This document shows, one piece after another, positions 8,505 through 17,597 of a stretch of 64,000 nt of DNA. This DNA is from Palsa-295 sp963781105. GTDB lineage: Bacteria; Acidobacteriota; Terriglobia; Acidiferrales; UBA7541. The notes beneath the pieces were generated by a model, which did not search any database, had not been told where the DNA came from, and saw only the letters and a list, made by a program, of their open reading frames with translations. Every line of letters begins with the position of its first letter. Within the stretch, counting starts at the first letter, position 1. The stretch covers positions 124,001-188,000 of the forward strand of contig CAWAED010000013.1 in NCBI GenBank assembly GCA_963781105.1, given 5' to 3'. The position numbers were made by a program, and so were the translations under genes.

Positions 8505-9527
8505 ATGAGCGCTGATTCCCTCATTCACGTTCACGAACTCTGCAAGTGCTTCCGCACTTTCAATCGCCGCGAAGGCGTTTGGGGCTCGATCCAAAATCTT
8601 TTTGTCCGCGATTACCGCACCGTCGCCGCCGTCGATCGCGTCGGATTCTCGATCGAACGCGGCGAAATGGTCGGCTACATCGGCCCCAACGGGGCCGGAA
8701 AATCCACCACCATCAAGATGCTCACCGGTATCCTGGTGCCCACCAGCGGCGAAATCCGCATCAACGGTTACGTCCCCTACCGCCAGCGTCGCCAGTACGT
8801 AAAAACCATCGGCGTCGTCTTCGGCCAGCGCACCCAGCTTTGGTGGGACATCGCCGTAATCGAATCCTTCAAACTCCTTCGCCGCATCTATGACGTCTCG
8901 CAGCGAGACTTCGACGCGCGCATGGAACACTTCGACGCCATTCTCAACATCCGCGATTATCTCCACACACCCGTGCGCAAACTTTCTCTAGGCGAACGCA
9001 TGCGCTGCGATCTCGCCGCCGCGCTCCTGCACAATCCTCCACTCCTCTTTCTCGACGAGCCCACCATCGGCCTCGACGTCGTCGCCAAAGATCACATCCG
9101 CCATTTTCTGCGCGCCATCAATCGCGAATTTCGCACCACCGTCCTCCTTACCACCCACGATCTCGACGACATCGAAGAACTCTGCCGCCGCATCATGATC
9201 ATTGACCACGGCAAAGTCCTCTACGACGGCCATCTCGCCCAACTCAAACAGCAACTCCTCCGCACCAAGCAAATCAAATTCGCCCTGAAAGATCGCGCGC
9301 AAGCGATCGGCCTCGATGCCTTCTCCCGCGACGGCCTCGAAGTCGATCAAGTGGACGAACTCACCTACCGCATCCGCTTCGATCGCGTAAAAGTCTCCAC
9401 CTCCGACCTCGTCCGTCAAATCCTCGCCGCGGTAGAAGTCCGCGACCTCCTGATCGAAGACGAGCCCATCGAAGAAATCATCAAACGCATCTACGCCGGC
9501 GAAGCGCACCTCGAGGTCGCGGTGTGA
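8505..9527 (+). CDS. ABC exporter ATP-binding protein (NatA/COG4586 type)
   Basis: 340 residues with Walker A GPNGAGKST (about residue 65), the Q-loop GQRTQLWW, signature LSLGERMR, Walker B LLFLDEPTIGLD and switch HD (TTHDLDDIEE). The GQRTQLWWD motif and the long C-terminal extension are typical of the COG4586 ATPase that pairs with two DUF990/ABC2_membrane_6 permeases, which follow at 10167 and 11106. The start at the ATG of 8505 removes a 19-residue non-homologous extension. The C-terminus overlaps the next gene in GTGA. Confidence 0.92.
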   Translation: MSADSLIHVHELCKCFRTFNRREGVWGSIQNLFVRDYRTVAAVDRVGFSIERGEMVGYIGPNGAGKSTTIKMLTGILVPTSGEIRINGYVPYRQRRQYVKTIGVVFGQRTQLWWDIAVIESFKLLRRIYDVSQRDFDARMEHFDAILNIRDYLHTPVRKLSLGERMRCDLAAALLHNPPLLFLDEPTIGLDVVAKDHIRHFLRAINREFRTTVLLTTHDLDDIEELCRRIMIIDHGKVLYDGHLAQLKQQLLRTKQIKFALKDRAQAIGLDAFSRDGLEVDQVDELTYRIRFDRVKVSTSDLVRQILAAVEVRDLLIEDEPIEEIIKRIYAGEAHLEVAV

Positions 9528-10117
9528 ACACCTTCACGAAGAGCCGGGGTGTGTTGTGGCTATTTTGCCTGACTCTCTTCGCTGGGTTGTGTGTTCCCGG
9601 ATATGCGACGACGAAAACCAAATATGAAGCGCTCATTTTTGTTCCGATGCACGGGTTCGAAGCAGACGGCTTCTGCGGGACGCTATCGGGATCAGTCAGC
9701 GCGGGTAACTTCTTCAAGGGTTTGCAAAGGATCGAATCGGATCGGGGCGTTGAATTTCGCAGAAAATCGCTAAACGTGCGAAATTTCCCCGATGAGCTTG
9801 ATATTGCGCTGGAAGGTCCGATCGGCAGTTGCCCCTTGTCCCTTCCGAATTCGGCGACAAGTGATTCGCTCGCTGATTTCGTGAAGGGGTTGAAAGTAGA
9901 AGCGGAGTGGATCGATGGAAACGCAAGCCAGACCGTCGGCGATCTCTCAGTAACCAAGTTTCCACCAATAACGCGGTGGTTTGCGGAGTACGAGAGACCA
10001 ACATGGCAACTCCAGATCAAAGTTCCGTCCAAGGATGTTGCTATCACTCGCGCGCTGGTCGTTTCGCTGGTCTCAGATAGCGGACACAAAGTGATGAACT
10101 ACTCGTTTTCTCTTTGA
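9524..10117 (+). CDS. Orphan secreted protein inside the ABC exporter operon
   Basis: 197 residues starting at GTG in a GTGA overlap with the ATPase stop. A signal peptide is evident (VLWLFCLTLFAGLCVPGYA). The rest is a mature domain of mixed strands with two Cys (GFCGTL, GSCPL) that could form a disulfide. No family recognised. Its codon use (many T/A- and G-ending codons) and lower GC differ sharply from the strongly C-ending ATPase and permease genes, which suggests later insertion into the operon. It could be an exported substrate or accessory protein, but nothing in the sequence proves that. Confidence 0.6.
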   Translation: MNTFTKSRGVLWLFCLTLFAGLCVPGYATTKTKYEALIFVPMHGFEADGFCGTLSGSVSAGNFFKGLQRIESDRGVEFRRKSLNVRNFPDELDIALEGPIGSCPLSLPNSATSDSLADFVKGLKVEAEWIDGNASQTVGDLSVTKFPPITRWFAEYERPTWQLQIKVPSKDVAITRALVVSLVSDSGHKVMNYSFSL

Positions 10118-10166
10118 ACGTCACGCAAGCGGGTAATTTGACGAACACACGAAAGGCTACGCATCC

Positions 10167-10979
10167 ATGAGCAGTTGGGTCCAATCCCTGGTCCCTTACG
10201 CCGAATTCTCCCGCGTCGGCTTCGTCAATATCCTCGCCTTCCGCCTGCGCTACTTCACCGGCATCATCACCTACTTCCTCAACGTCACCGTCTACTACTT
10301 CATCTGGAGCGCCGTTTACAACGGCGGCCACTCCATCGCCGGTTATAACCTCGGCCAGATGATCACCTACGTCAGCGTCGGCTGGATGATCCGCTCGTTC
10401 TACTGGAACACCATTGACCAGGAAATGGCCTACGAAGTAATCGAAGGCAAAATCGCCATGGACCTGATCAAGCCCGTTTCGGTGCAATGGATGTGGATCT
10501 CCCGCGCCATCGGCGAATCCGCCTTCCGCCTAGGCCTGCTTACGCTACCCACAGCCGTAGTCGTCGCCCTGGTGTTCCCGGTACAACACCCGTCGTCCCG
10601 CGAAAATTTCGCGCTGTTCCTCGTCGCCGTCCTCGGCAGCTTCTTCCTGATGGCCGCCATCAATTTCATGATCGGCACCTGCGCCATCCCGCTGAAATCC
10701 ATCCTCGCGCTAATCCGCGCGAAGTATTGGCTAATCGAACTCCTCTCCGGCCTCCTCATCCCCATGACATTTTTCCCCGACAAAGTTCAAAAGTTCCTGG
10801 CGTGGCTGCCCTTCGAACACATCGCCTACACGCCCCTGCAAATCTACCTAGGCAAACTCGATCGTCACGCCGCGCTCCGCGCCCTAGGCATCCAATGGCT
10901 CTGGGTAGTAGCGCTGCTGTTCCTAGCGCATCTATGGTGGGAACGCGCCGCAAAAAAAATCACAATCCACGGAGGCTAA
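10167..10979 (+). CDS. ABC-2 type permease (DUF990/COG4587-like)
   Basis: 270 residues with six predicted membrane helices and the family opening YAEFSRVGFVNILAFRLRYFTGIITYF. The segment VIEGKIAMDLIKPVSV is a conserved cytosolic loop of this permease family. It probably pairs with the permease at 11106 to form the exporter channel driven by the ATPase at 8505. Substrate unknown; related systems are annotated only as uncharacterised exporters. Confidence 0.88.
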   Translation: MSSWVQSLVPYAEFSRVGFVNILAFRLRYFTGIITYFLNVTVYYFIWSAVYNGGHSIAGYNLGQMITYVSVGWMIRSFYWNTIDQEMAYEVIEGKIAMDLIKPVSVQWMWISRAIGESAFRLGLLTLPTAVVVALVFPVQHPSSRENFALFLVAVLGSFFLMAAINFMIGTCAIPLKSILALIRAKYWLIELLSGLLIPMTFFPDKVQKFLAWLPFEHIAYTPLQIYLGKLDRHAALRALGIQWLWVVALLFLAHLWWERAAKKITIHGG

Positions 10980-11019
10980 CGCCAATACCACTGAAATGTC
11001 CGCCAAACTCAAATCGCAA

Positions 11020-11050
11020 GTCATCCCGAGCGGAGCGAGGGATCTGCTTT
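11020..11050. repeat. Intergenic dispersed repeat candidate
   Basis: The stretch GTCATCCCGAGCGGAGCGAG continuing into GGATCTGCTTT has short complementary ends (ATCCC/GGGAT). It lies between the two permease genes. Very similar phrases recur between genes of many acidobacterial genomes from memory; no second copy is visible in this window. Confidence 0.4.
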
Positions 11051-11105
11051 TAGCAGCCCGCGCCACGCTCGACCCCACTAATCAAGCGCCACGAGTGGCG
11101 AAGCC

Positions 11106-11963
11106 ATGACCTCATACCCACAAACCGCCCCCACGGAAGAAAAGCGCGGCCTTCCCGGCCTCCTAGCCGCAATCCACCGCCACTTCCTCCTCTTCTTCGA
11201 CTATTTCTCGCAATACGCCAAAGTCCGCGTCAGCTATCGCGGCGACTTCTTCATCAGCCTGGGCACCAGCTTCGCCGCCACCATCTTCGCGCTCTGCTTC
11301 GTCGTTGTCCTGTTCCAAAAAGTCCCGCAACTCGCCGGCTGGCGCTTCGAAGAAGTCCTCTTCCTCTACGGCTTCTCCCTAATCCCCTACGGCATCTTCA
11401 ACGTCGTCAGCCTCAACCTCTACGACTTTGGCAACAATTTCATCATCGAAGGAAAATTCGACCGCGTCCTGCTGCGTCCGATTTCTTCGTTATTTCAGGT
11501 GCTCTTCGAAACCTTCCGCATCGAATCCTTCCAGGAAATCGCCACAGGCATTTTCTGCATGTGGTATGCCACCCGCCACCTAGGCCTGCACTGGACTCCC
11601 GCCAAATTCGCGATGCTCTTTTTCTTCGGCGCCTGTGCCGGCATCATCTATATATCCGTCTTCCTGATCCTCAGCACCGTCTCGTTCTGGTTCGAAGACC
11701 GCATCGGCGTCCACCCTCCCATCTGGAATGTAATCGCCTTCGGCCGCTACCCGCTCTCAATCTACAGCGGCGTAGTCCAATTCTTCCTCTGCTGGATCGT
11801 TCCCTTCGGCCTAGCCTCCTTCTACCCCAGCGTCCGCATGCTGGGTCGCACAGTCCACCCCGAATACGCCCCGCTAGTCCCAGTAGTAGCAGTAGTCTTC
11901 CTGACCGCCGCAATCAACCTCTGGAATTTCGGCACGCGCCACTACTCCTCCACAGGCTCCTAA
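11106..11963 (+). CDS. ABC-2 type permease (ABC2_membrane_6/COG3694-like)
   Basis: 285 residues with six membrane segments after a short polar N-terminus. The loop FIIEGKFDRVLLRPISSLFQV mirrors the conserved loop of the partner permease, as expected for the COG3694/COG4587 pair. The start ATG (11106) follows a 126-bp gap that contains a dispersed-type repeat, so expression could be partly independent of the upstream permease. Substrate unknown. Confidence 0.88.
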   Translation: MTSYPQTAPTEEKRGLPGLLAAIHRHFLLFFDYFSQYAKVRVSYRGDFFISLGTSFAATIFALCFVVVLFQKVPQLAGWRFEEVLFLYGFSLIPYGIFNVVSLNLYDFGNNFIIEGKFDRVLLRPISSLFQVLFETFRIESFQEIATGIFCMWYATRHLGLHWTPAKFAMLFFFGACAGIIYISVFLILSTVSFWFEDRIGVHPPIWNVIAFGRYPLSIYSGVVQFFLCWIVPFGLASFYPSVRMLGRTVHPEYAPLVPVVAVVFLTAAINLWNFGTRHYSSTGS

Positions 11964-11993
11964 AGCATTTGAATTCGCATTTGAATTTGTAGC

Positions 11994-12011
11994 GGCGCCC
12001 TTCAGGGCGCC
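11994..12011. repeat. REP-like hairpin GGCGCCC-TTCA-GGGCGCC
   Basis: A perfect 7-bp stem with a TTCA loop, preceded by TTTGTAGC and followed by ATC. The same frame (TTTGTA, 7-bp GC stem, TTCA loop, then CATC) returns with different stem bases at 27552-27569, so the two are members of one hairpin family. No U-tract follows. Confidence 0.6.
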
Positions 12012-12094
12012 ATCGCTGTCGCGACAAAAAACAATGCCGGCTTCGCGCACTGAAACACTTCCCCGCCCAATCTCGTACCACCTATAGCCACCCA

Positions 12095-12976
12095 ATGAAA
12101 CGCCTAGCCTACATCGCAATCATAATCCTCGCCCTGCTCCCAATCGCCGCTGGCATCATCGGCCACAACATCGGCCCCGGCATCCTCCATCCCGCCAACC
12201 TAAATCCCCAGCGCGAAACCGAAACAAACCAAATGCTAGCCCGGACCCGCGGCCACAAAACCGATTTCACCGTCCACGCCAACGACAACACCGAACTCCG
12301 CGGCTGGAAAATCACACCCCAATCGCCAAACCAAGACTGGGTCCTACTCTTTCACGGCGTCTCCGACAACCGCTCCGGCGTCCTGGGCCACGCCGAATTC
12401 CTCCTCCGCCACAACTACAGCGTAGTAATGATGGATTCTCGCGCCCACGGAGAAAGCGGCGGCAATATAGCCACGTACGGCTGGAAGGAACGCCACGACA
12501 CGGCAGCAATCACCGACGCCCTCTACAAAACCGAAAATGTCCGAAACCTATACGCCCTAGGCGTCTCCATGGGCGCAGCAATAGCGCTACAATCCGCGGC
12601 CATCGAACCGCGCATCGCAGCAGTAGCAGCCGAAGACCCGTTCGCAAGCCTGCGCGAAGTCAGCTACGACTACGCCGGCCTCGACCTAAGCCCGCTGCTA
12701 GGCAAAACTCTCTTCCGCCCCGCCACATTTTTCGCGTTAAGAGCGATAGCAAAAGCCGGAGGCTTCGACCCCGATCAAGCCTCGCCGGAAATAGCAGTAA
12801 CCCAGCGCCCGTTCCCCATCCTGCTAATCTGCGGCACAAACGATCACCGCATCCCCTGCCGCCACGCCCAAGCAATCTACAACGCCGCAACCGGCCCAAA
12901 AGAATTGTGGATCGTCCAACGCGCAGGCCACGCAATGGCGCTAGGCCAAGCCCCGCCGAATACGAAACCCGCGTAA
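12095..12976 (+). CDS. Alpha/beta hydrolase with frameshifted C-terminus
   Basis: 293 residues as read: an N-terminal membrane anchor (IAIIILALLPIAAGIIGH) then an alpha/beta-hydrolase fold. It has oxyanion HGVSDNRSG, nucleophile GVSMGA, acid GTNDHRIP and catalytic His AGHAM, so the triad is complete. After the His the frame ends in QAPPNTKPA. One base shift later, the other frame continues as EYETRVINFFEKYPTR up to a TAG at 13006-13008, which is the usual end of this family. A single-base deletion near 12950-12957 has therefore replaced the last helix. Confidence 0.85.
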   Translation: MKRLAYIAIIILALLPIAAGIIGHNIGPGILHPANLNPQRETETNQMLARTRGHKTDFTVHANDNTELRGWKITPQSPNQDWVLLFHGVSDNRSGVLGHAEFLLRHNYSVVMMDSRAHGESGGNIATYGWKERHDTAAITDALYKTENVRNLYALGVSMGAAIALQSAAIEPRIAAVAAEDPFASLREVSYDYAGLDLSPLLGKTLFRPATFFALRAIAKAGGFDPDQASPEIAVTQRPFPILLICGTNDHRIPCRHAQAIYNAATGPKELWIVQRAGHAMALGQAPPNTKPA

Positions 12977-13082
12977 TCAATTTCTTCGAAAAATATCCGA
13001 CAAGGTAGGCCGTACGAAGCGAAAACAATTCGCAGCAAACGATGACAATTGGCAGGACGCGATCAGCGAGGAGGAATCAGCA

Positions 13083-13162
13083 CCGTAGGTGCGGCAGAAG
13101 TTAGCCCAGCGCGTGAGCGCTGGGTATCATGCCCAAAAAATTCCAGCGCCGTAGGTGCGGCA
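13083..13162. repeat. Intergenic repeat: direct copies of CCGTAGGTGCGGCA around a hairpin
   Basis: CCGTAGGTGCGGCA occurs at 13083-13096 and again at 13149-13162. Between them an 8-bp perfect inverted repeat CCCAGCGC-GTGA-GCGCTGGG spans 13105-13124. The arrangement resembles REP/BIME-type mobile intergenic elements. The tract sits between the hydrolase and the convergent phosphatase gene, with no open frame of interest. Confidence 0.6.
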
Positions 13163-13256
13163 CATCTCTTATCGCGGAATCACGAAGATCAACAATTCCA
13201 ATGCCGCACGCTCGACGCAACGCAACAACCCGCACGCCTGACGCGACACCGAAACC

Positions 13257-14915
13257 TTACACAACCTTCAAAACCAAAATCACGCGGTCATCCTCATGCG
13301 TCCCCCCGCGCGAAAATAAATCCACATCCGTCAAAACCTTCTGCACAATTTCCTGCGCCGGCAATTCCCGCTCCCGCGCCACCAACTCCACCAACCGCTG
13401 CGAACCGTATTCGTCTTCCGACGAATTATTCGCCTCGGTAATCCCGTCAGTGCAAAACACCACCACGTCGCCGCGATGCAGTTTCACGTGCCCGCGCTCG
13501 TAACGCACGCCGGCAAAAAGTCCCACCACCATCCCGCCTTCCGTCAGGTATTCCACTTCGCCATTCACTCGCACCACCGCCGGCTGCACGTGCCCCGCAT
13601 TCACATAATGTAAAGTCCGATGCGGCTGGTCCAGCAATCCCAAAAACATTGTCATGAACTTCTGACCGCGCGTATCGGCCAGCATCATGTCGTTCAGCGA
13701 TTCCACCAAACGTTCCAACGAATGTAAATGCGCGAGCAGGGCGTGCAAAGTCGCCTGCAGGTTCGCCATCACCATCGCCGAACCCACGCCCTTGCCTTCC
13801 ACGTCCGCCACCACCGTCAAAATCGTATCCGGCGCCAGCGGAATGAAATCGTAATAATCCCCGCCCACTTCCAGCGACGGCCGGTGCGAAACTCCGATAT
13901 CGAATCCTTCAAGCGTCGGCGGACGCTCCGGCAACAATCCCAGTTGAATGCTGCGTGCCAGAGCGAGATCGCGCTCCATGCGCTGCTTGTGCAATAAATC
14001 GCGATGCAGCTGCGCGTTTTCCAGCGCCAGCGCCACATGATCGGAAATCGCGCGCAACAAATTCTCGTCCGCGCTGTTAAATGCGCCGGCCTTCTTGTTT
14101 AGTAATTGCAACACCCCAATCGTCTCGCCGCTCTTGCTGCGAATCGGCAAACACAGCAGCGACTTCGTCCGAAATCCTAGCCGCAAATCCACTTCCGATT
14201 CGAACCGCGGGTCCGCGTAAGCATCCGGCAGGTTCACGGTTTCGCCGTGCGCCGCCACCCACCCCGCAATCCCGCGGCTGATCGGCAAACGGATTTCATG
14301 CTGGTCGAGCCCCAGCCCTACCAGCGACCAGATCTCGTCCCGCTCGCTGTCCACCAGAAAAACCGTTCCGCGCTCCGCTCCCGTGTGCCGCGTGGTCAGC
14401 TGCAAAATAATGTTGAGCAACTCCGCCAAATCCAGCGTCGAATTCAGCCGCTTGGTAGCCTCGACAATCGTCGAAAGCTCGATCACCGCGTGCCGGCGCT
14501 CGCTGCTCTCCAGCGCCACTTCCGCATACCGCCGGAAAAGTTCCAGCCATCCCCGCGTCTTCGAATCCAGCTCCCCCTTCGGACGCGCTTCCAGCACTCC
14601 TACGGGATTCGTTCCACGCCCCAGCACCCATGTGGATTTTTCGCCGTTCGCGTGCGGATTTTTTCCGTGCAGGATTCTTTCGATGTGTACGGGATCCGGC
14701 GCCGGAAGCTCGCCGCTTTCTTGCCACACGATCGGCGCTCCGTTCACCACGCGCCACAGCCGCGCGCCTTCCAACCGTCCCGGCGCCGCCAGCACGCACA
14801 CCATCTGCGCCGCCAGTTCCCCCGGTTCGGTTTCCGGATTGAGCGTCGCCACCACCTGCTCGAGTGTTTCGAGCGGCATGCCGGCGCGCGTGCGCGATGC
14901 TGCCTTCCGCTTCAT
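13257..14915 (-). CDS. GAF-SpoIIE (PP2C-type) phosphatase, RsbU-like
   Basis: 552 residues. An N-terminal region (about 10-150) is followed by a GAF domain (about 155-300, DLAELLNIILQLTTRHTGAERGTVFLVD) and a SpoIIE phosphatase domain (about 340-550). Metal-binding motifs seen are GGDYYDF, VADVEGKGVGSAM and the final THEDDRVILVLK. Such enzymes dephosphorylate anti-anti-sigma proteins in partner-switching regulation. The start ATG overlaps the stop of the upstream FHA-GAF-SpoIIE gene in ATGA, so the pair is translationally coupled. Confidence 0.9.
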   Translation of the reverse strand: MKRKAASRTRAGMPLETLEQVVATLNPETEPGELAAQMVCVLAAPGRLEGARLWRVVNGAPIVWQESGELPAPDPVHIERILHGKNPHANGEKSTWVLGRGTNPVGVLEARPKGELDSKTRGWLELFRRYAEVALESSERRHAVIELSTIVEATKRLNSTLDLAELLNIILQLTTRHTGAERGTVFLVDSERDEIWSLVGLGLDQHEIRLPISRGIAGWVAAHGETVNLPDAYADPRFESEVDLRLGFRTKSLLCLPIRSKSGETIGVLQLLNKKAGAFNSADENLLRAISDHVALALENAQLHRDLLHKQRMERDLALARSIQLGLLPERPPTLEGFDIGVSHRPSLEVGGDYYDFIPLAPDTILTVVADVEGKGVGSAMVMANLQATLHALLAHLHSLERLVESLNDMMLADTRGQKFMTMFLGLLDQPHRTLHYVNAGHVQPAVVRVNGEVEYLTEGGMVVGLFAGVRYERGHVKLHRGDVVVFCTDGITEANNSSEDEYGSQRLVELVARERELPAQEIVQKVLTDVDLFSRGGTHEDDRVILVLKVV

Positions 14916-16567
14916 CCCTTGTTTCCCTTGTATTCGATCGAGAGAATCGTGATGTCGTCCGACTGCGCCGCGCCTTCCGTGAACGCGCGCATCCCCTCGC
15001 GAATCGCATCGCCCAGTTGCGTCACCGTCTCTCCGCTGAAATCCTCGATGATCTTGCGCAGCCGCGACTCTTCGAATAATTCATTCTGCGTGTTGCACGC
15101 TTCCGAGACTCCATCCGTGTAGATCACCAGAAAATCGCCGGGCTCCAGTTGCACTCGCGCGCTTTGATATTCCGCTTCCTGAAACATTCCCACCGGAAAA
15201 TTCGCGGACCCCAATCCTTCCAGGCCGCCCGATTTGCGTTTCAGCAGCGGCGGAACGTGTCCCGCATTCACGTACTCGAACCGCCCCATCTTGTCCAGAA
15301 TCCCGTAGAAAACCGTCGCGTAACGGTCTTCTCCGCTGCGCTCACACAAATACTGGTTCACGCGCGAAAAAACCCCCGGCAGCGAAATATCCATCGCCGC
15401 CGTCGTGAAAAATACTCCCTGCAGCAAAGTAGCCAGCAGCGCCGCCGAAATTCCCTTCCCGGAAACGTCGCCGACGAAAAATCCGTGCCGCCCGCCCCCC
15501 AGCCCGATCACGTCGAAGCAGTCGCCGCCCACCGAATGGCAGGACAAAGTCGAGCCCGCCACCGCCACGTCCGGCAGATTCGGCAGCGCCTTCGGCAAAA
15601 GCTGCTTCTGAATTTGGCTGGCAATCTCGATTTCGTGGTCCAACCGCTGTTTCGCGCGCGACGATGCAAAGAGCCGCGCATTCTCCACTACCGTCGCCGC
15701 CTCGCGCGCCAGCGTGCGCAATACTTCGCGGTCCAAATCCGAAAACGCGCTCGAAGGCACGTGGCTGTCCAGGTACAACACGCCCAGCAACTCACCCTGC
15801 CGCGTCGATATCGTCGCATCCAAAGTTTCGATCACCGGCAGCTTGTCCACCGGAATCGCGATCACCGTATGCAATTCCAGCCGCGCCACGCTTTCCTGCT
15901 GGCTCATTCCGCCATCTTCGCCCGTATCACTTACAATCAATTCCCGGCGCGTTTGCGCCACGCGCTTCACCACCGATTGCGACACCTGCAATTGGTCCGG
16001 GCGCAACGTCCCGCGCTGCGCATCCCGCGCCACAATCATCTGCAATTCCTGCAGCTCGTTCGACAGCAGCAGCACTCCGCGCTCGGTACGCGTCACCTGG
16101 ATCGCGGCGTCCACCACCGCCGTCAGCACATCTTCCAACGAAAGCCCCGTGCCCAGCGTGCGCGCCACTTCCAGCAGCACGCCCAGGTGGTACAACTCGC
16201 GCGACCCCGCATGTTGCGGCGCAGGCGCCTCGACGCGCTCCACCAATTCCTCGATCGTCGCGCCTTCGCCCAAAAAAAGCAGCTTGTAGGAATCCGCCAT
16301 GCCGAAGTCCACGCGGTCCTTCGGCTGCAATTCGTGCTTCAAAGTCTTCTCGCCGTTGACGTACGTTCCGTGCCGGCTGCCCATGTCCTCCAGCACATAC
16401 GCGCCGTTCACGGCGAGGATCTGCGCCTGCTGCCGGCTGATACGGCTGTCCCGCAAGGTTAGTTCGTTCCCCGCCTGCCGCCCGATGCGGAAAGGAGTGG
16501 TGCTGATGGAAACTTCGCGGCGTACGCCGTTCGGTTCAATTACGACGAGTCGTGGAGCGCGTGGCAT
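14912..16567 (-). CDS. FHA-GAF-SpoIIE phosphatase
   Basis: 551 residues: an FHA domain (about 20-100, FRIGRQAGNELTLRDSRISR and SRHGTYVNG), which binds phospho-threonine partners. It is followed by a GAF sensor (about 125-300) and a SpoIIE/PP2C domain (about 335-550, GGDCFDVIG, VGDVSGKGISAA, SDDITILSIEY). First gene of a two-gene unit. The FHA domain suggests recruitment by a Ser/Thr kinase, then dephosphorylation of a STAS-type regulator; no kinase or STAS gene lies nearby, so this remains inference. Confidence 0.9.
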   Translation of the reverse strand: MPRAPRLVVIEPNGVRREVSISTTPFRIGRQAGNELTLRDSRISRQQAQILAVNGAYVLEDMGSRHGTYVNGEKTLKHELQPKDRVDFGMADSYKLLFLGEGATIEELVERVEAPAPQHAGSRELYHLGVLLEVARTLGTGLSLEDVLTAVVDAAIQVTRTERGVLLLSNELQELQMIVARDAQRGTLRPDQLQVSQSVVKRVAQTRRELIVSDTGEDGGMSQQESVARLELHTVIAIPVDKLPVIETLDATISTRQGELLGVLYLDSHVPSSAFSDLDREVLRTLAREAATVVENARLFASSRAKQRLDHEIEIASQIQKQLLPKALPNLPDVAVAGSTLSCHSVGGDCFDVIGLGGGRHGFFVGDVSGKGISAALLATLLQGVFFTTAAMDISLPGVFSRVNQYLCERSGEDRYATVFYGILDKMGRFEYVNAGHVPPLLKRKSGGLEGLGSANFPVGMFQEAEYQSARVQLEPGDFLVIYTDGVSEACNTQNELFEESRLRKIIEDFSGETVTQLGDAIREGMRAFTEGAAQSDDITILSIEYKGNKG

Positions 16568-16843
16568 TGGTTATAGTTTTGGTCCCGACGGACAGTGAAG
16601 CGCAATCTCGCCCAGGAGCGGCTTCGCTGGCACCGCACATGGTAGGTAAACTGGCGCCCGAAGTAAATAGCGGCCCTGCTTTAACTCCTCGTTTTGCCGT
16701 CCTCTGGTTGCCCTCGCCAATCCTCCCGTGTAAAATTCGCCCGGGGCTGCTGAACGTCACTTTCTCGTACATCCTGCGGCTCGCATTCCGCCGCGCTCCG
16801 GGTTCCATCGGTCATCGCCGCCCAAAAAACTCTAGGAGACTGA

Positions 16844-17551
16844 ATGAACAGTTCGATTCATCGAGCCTTTATTGCCTCGGCACTGATTGTTTCGCTTGCC
16901 TTGCCGCTCCCCGCAGGCACCAAAGAGTGCGACCGCGTGGACAACGCCGGTTACGTAATGAAAGAAATCATGGATATCCCCGACGATATCCCGCAAACCG
17001 TCATTGATAAGGCCTATTGCGTCGTCGTTCTTCCCTCCGTCCTCAAACTCGCTTTCGTTTTCGGCGCCAGCTACGGCCGCGGCGTCATGACTTGCCGCAG
17101 CGGTCCCGATTTCCGCGGCCCCTGGGGCGCTCCCACCATGATGGCGCTCGAAGGCGGCAGCTTCGGCCTGCAGCTCGGCGGACAAGCCACCGATTTCGTC
17201 CTGCTGCTCATGAACGAACGCGCCGCGGACAGCATCCTCACGAGCAAAGTGAAATTAGGCGGTGACGCCTCCGCCGCAGCAGGTCCCGTGGGCCGCAACA
17301 CCTCCGCCGAAACCGATATCACCTTGCGCGCTCAGGTCCTCTCTTATTCACGCGCCCGCGGCCTCTTCGCCGGAATCTCGCTGGCCGGTTCCACGCTGCG
17401 CCCGGACAACAGCGCCAACACCGGCCTCTACGGCAAAGCCATTGACGCGAAGGACGTAGTCCTCCGCGGCAAAGTCTCGCCGCCCGACTGCGCCAAACTA
17501 CTGATCGCCACGCTGAATGAACGCTCGCCGAAAAACCTCGCTGGTGATTAG
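16844..17551 (+). CDS. SYLF/Ysc84-domain lipid-binding protein
   Basis: 235 residues with a signal peptide (MNSSIHRAFIASALIVSLAL then PLPAG). The SYLF (Ysc84) domain fills the rest: IDKAYCVVVLPSVLKLAFVFGASYGRGVM at the start and ARGLFAGISLAGSTLRPDN near the end. Related proteins bind phosphoinositides or other lipids; bacterial members are exported and of unknown role. The LssY_C-domain gene follows 46 bp later on the same strand, so the two may be co-expressed. Confidence 0.88.
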   Translation: MNSSIHRAFIASALIVSLALPLPAGTKECDRVDNAGYVMKEIMDIPDDIPQTVIDKAYCVVVLPSVLKLAFVFGASYGRGVMTCRSGPDFRGPWGAPTMMALEGGSFGLQLGGQATDFVLLLMNERAADSILTSKVKLGGDASAAAGPVGRNTSAETDITLRAQVLSYSRARGLFAGISLAGSTLRPDNSANTGLYGKAIDAKDVVLRGKVSPPDCAKLLIATLNERSPKNLAGD

Positions 17552-17597
17552 TGAAGCGCCCGGCAAATTCGTTGCATTGATATAGAGGCACAGTCGC

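Noticed and set aside
8505..9527. ATPase at 8505 as partner of the MacB-type permease
   Set aside because: It is on the opposite strand, of the NatA/COG4586 type, and has its own two permeases.
15149..16462. Plus-strand open frame of 437 codons opposite the FHA-GAF-SpoIIE gene
   Set aside because: Arg/His/Gln-rich shadow frame without domain pattern or ribosome site.
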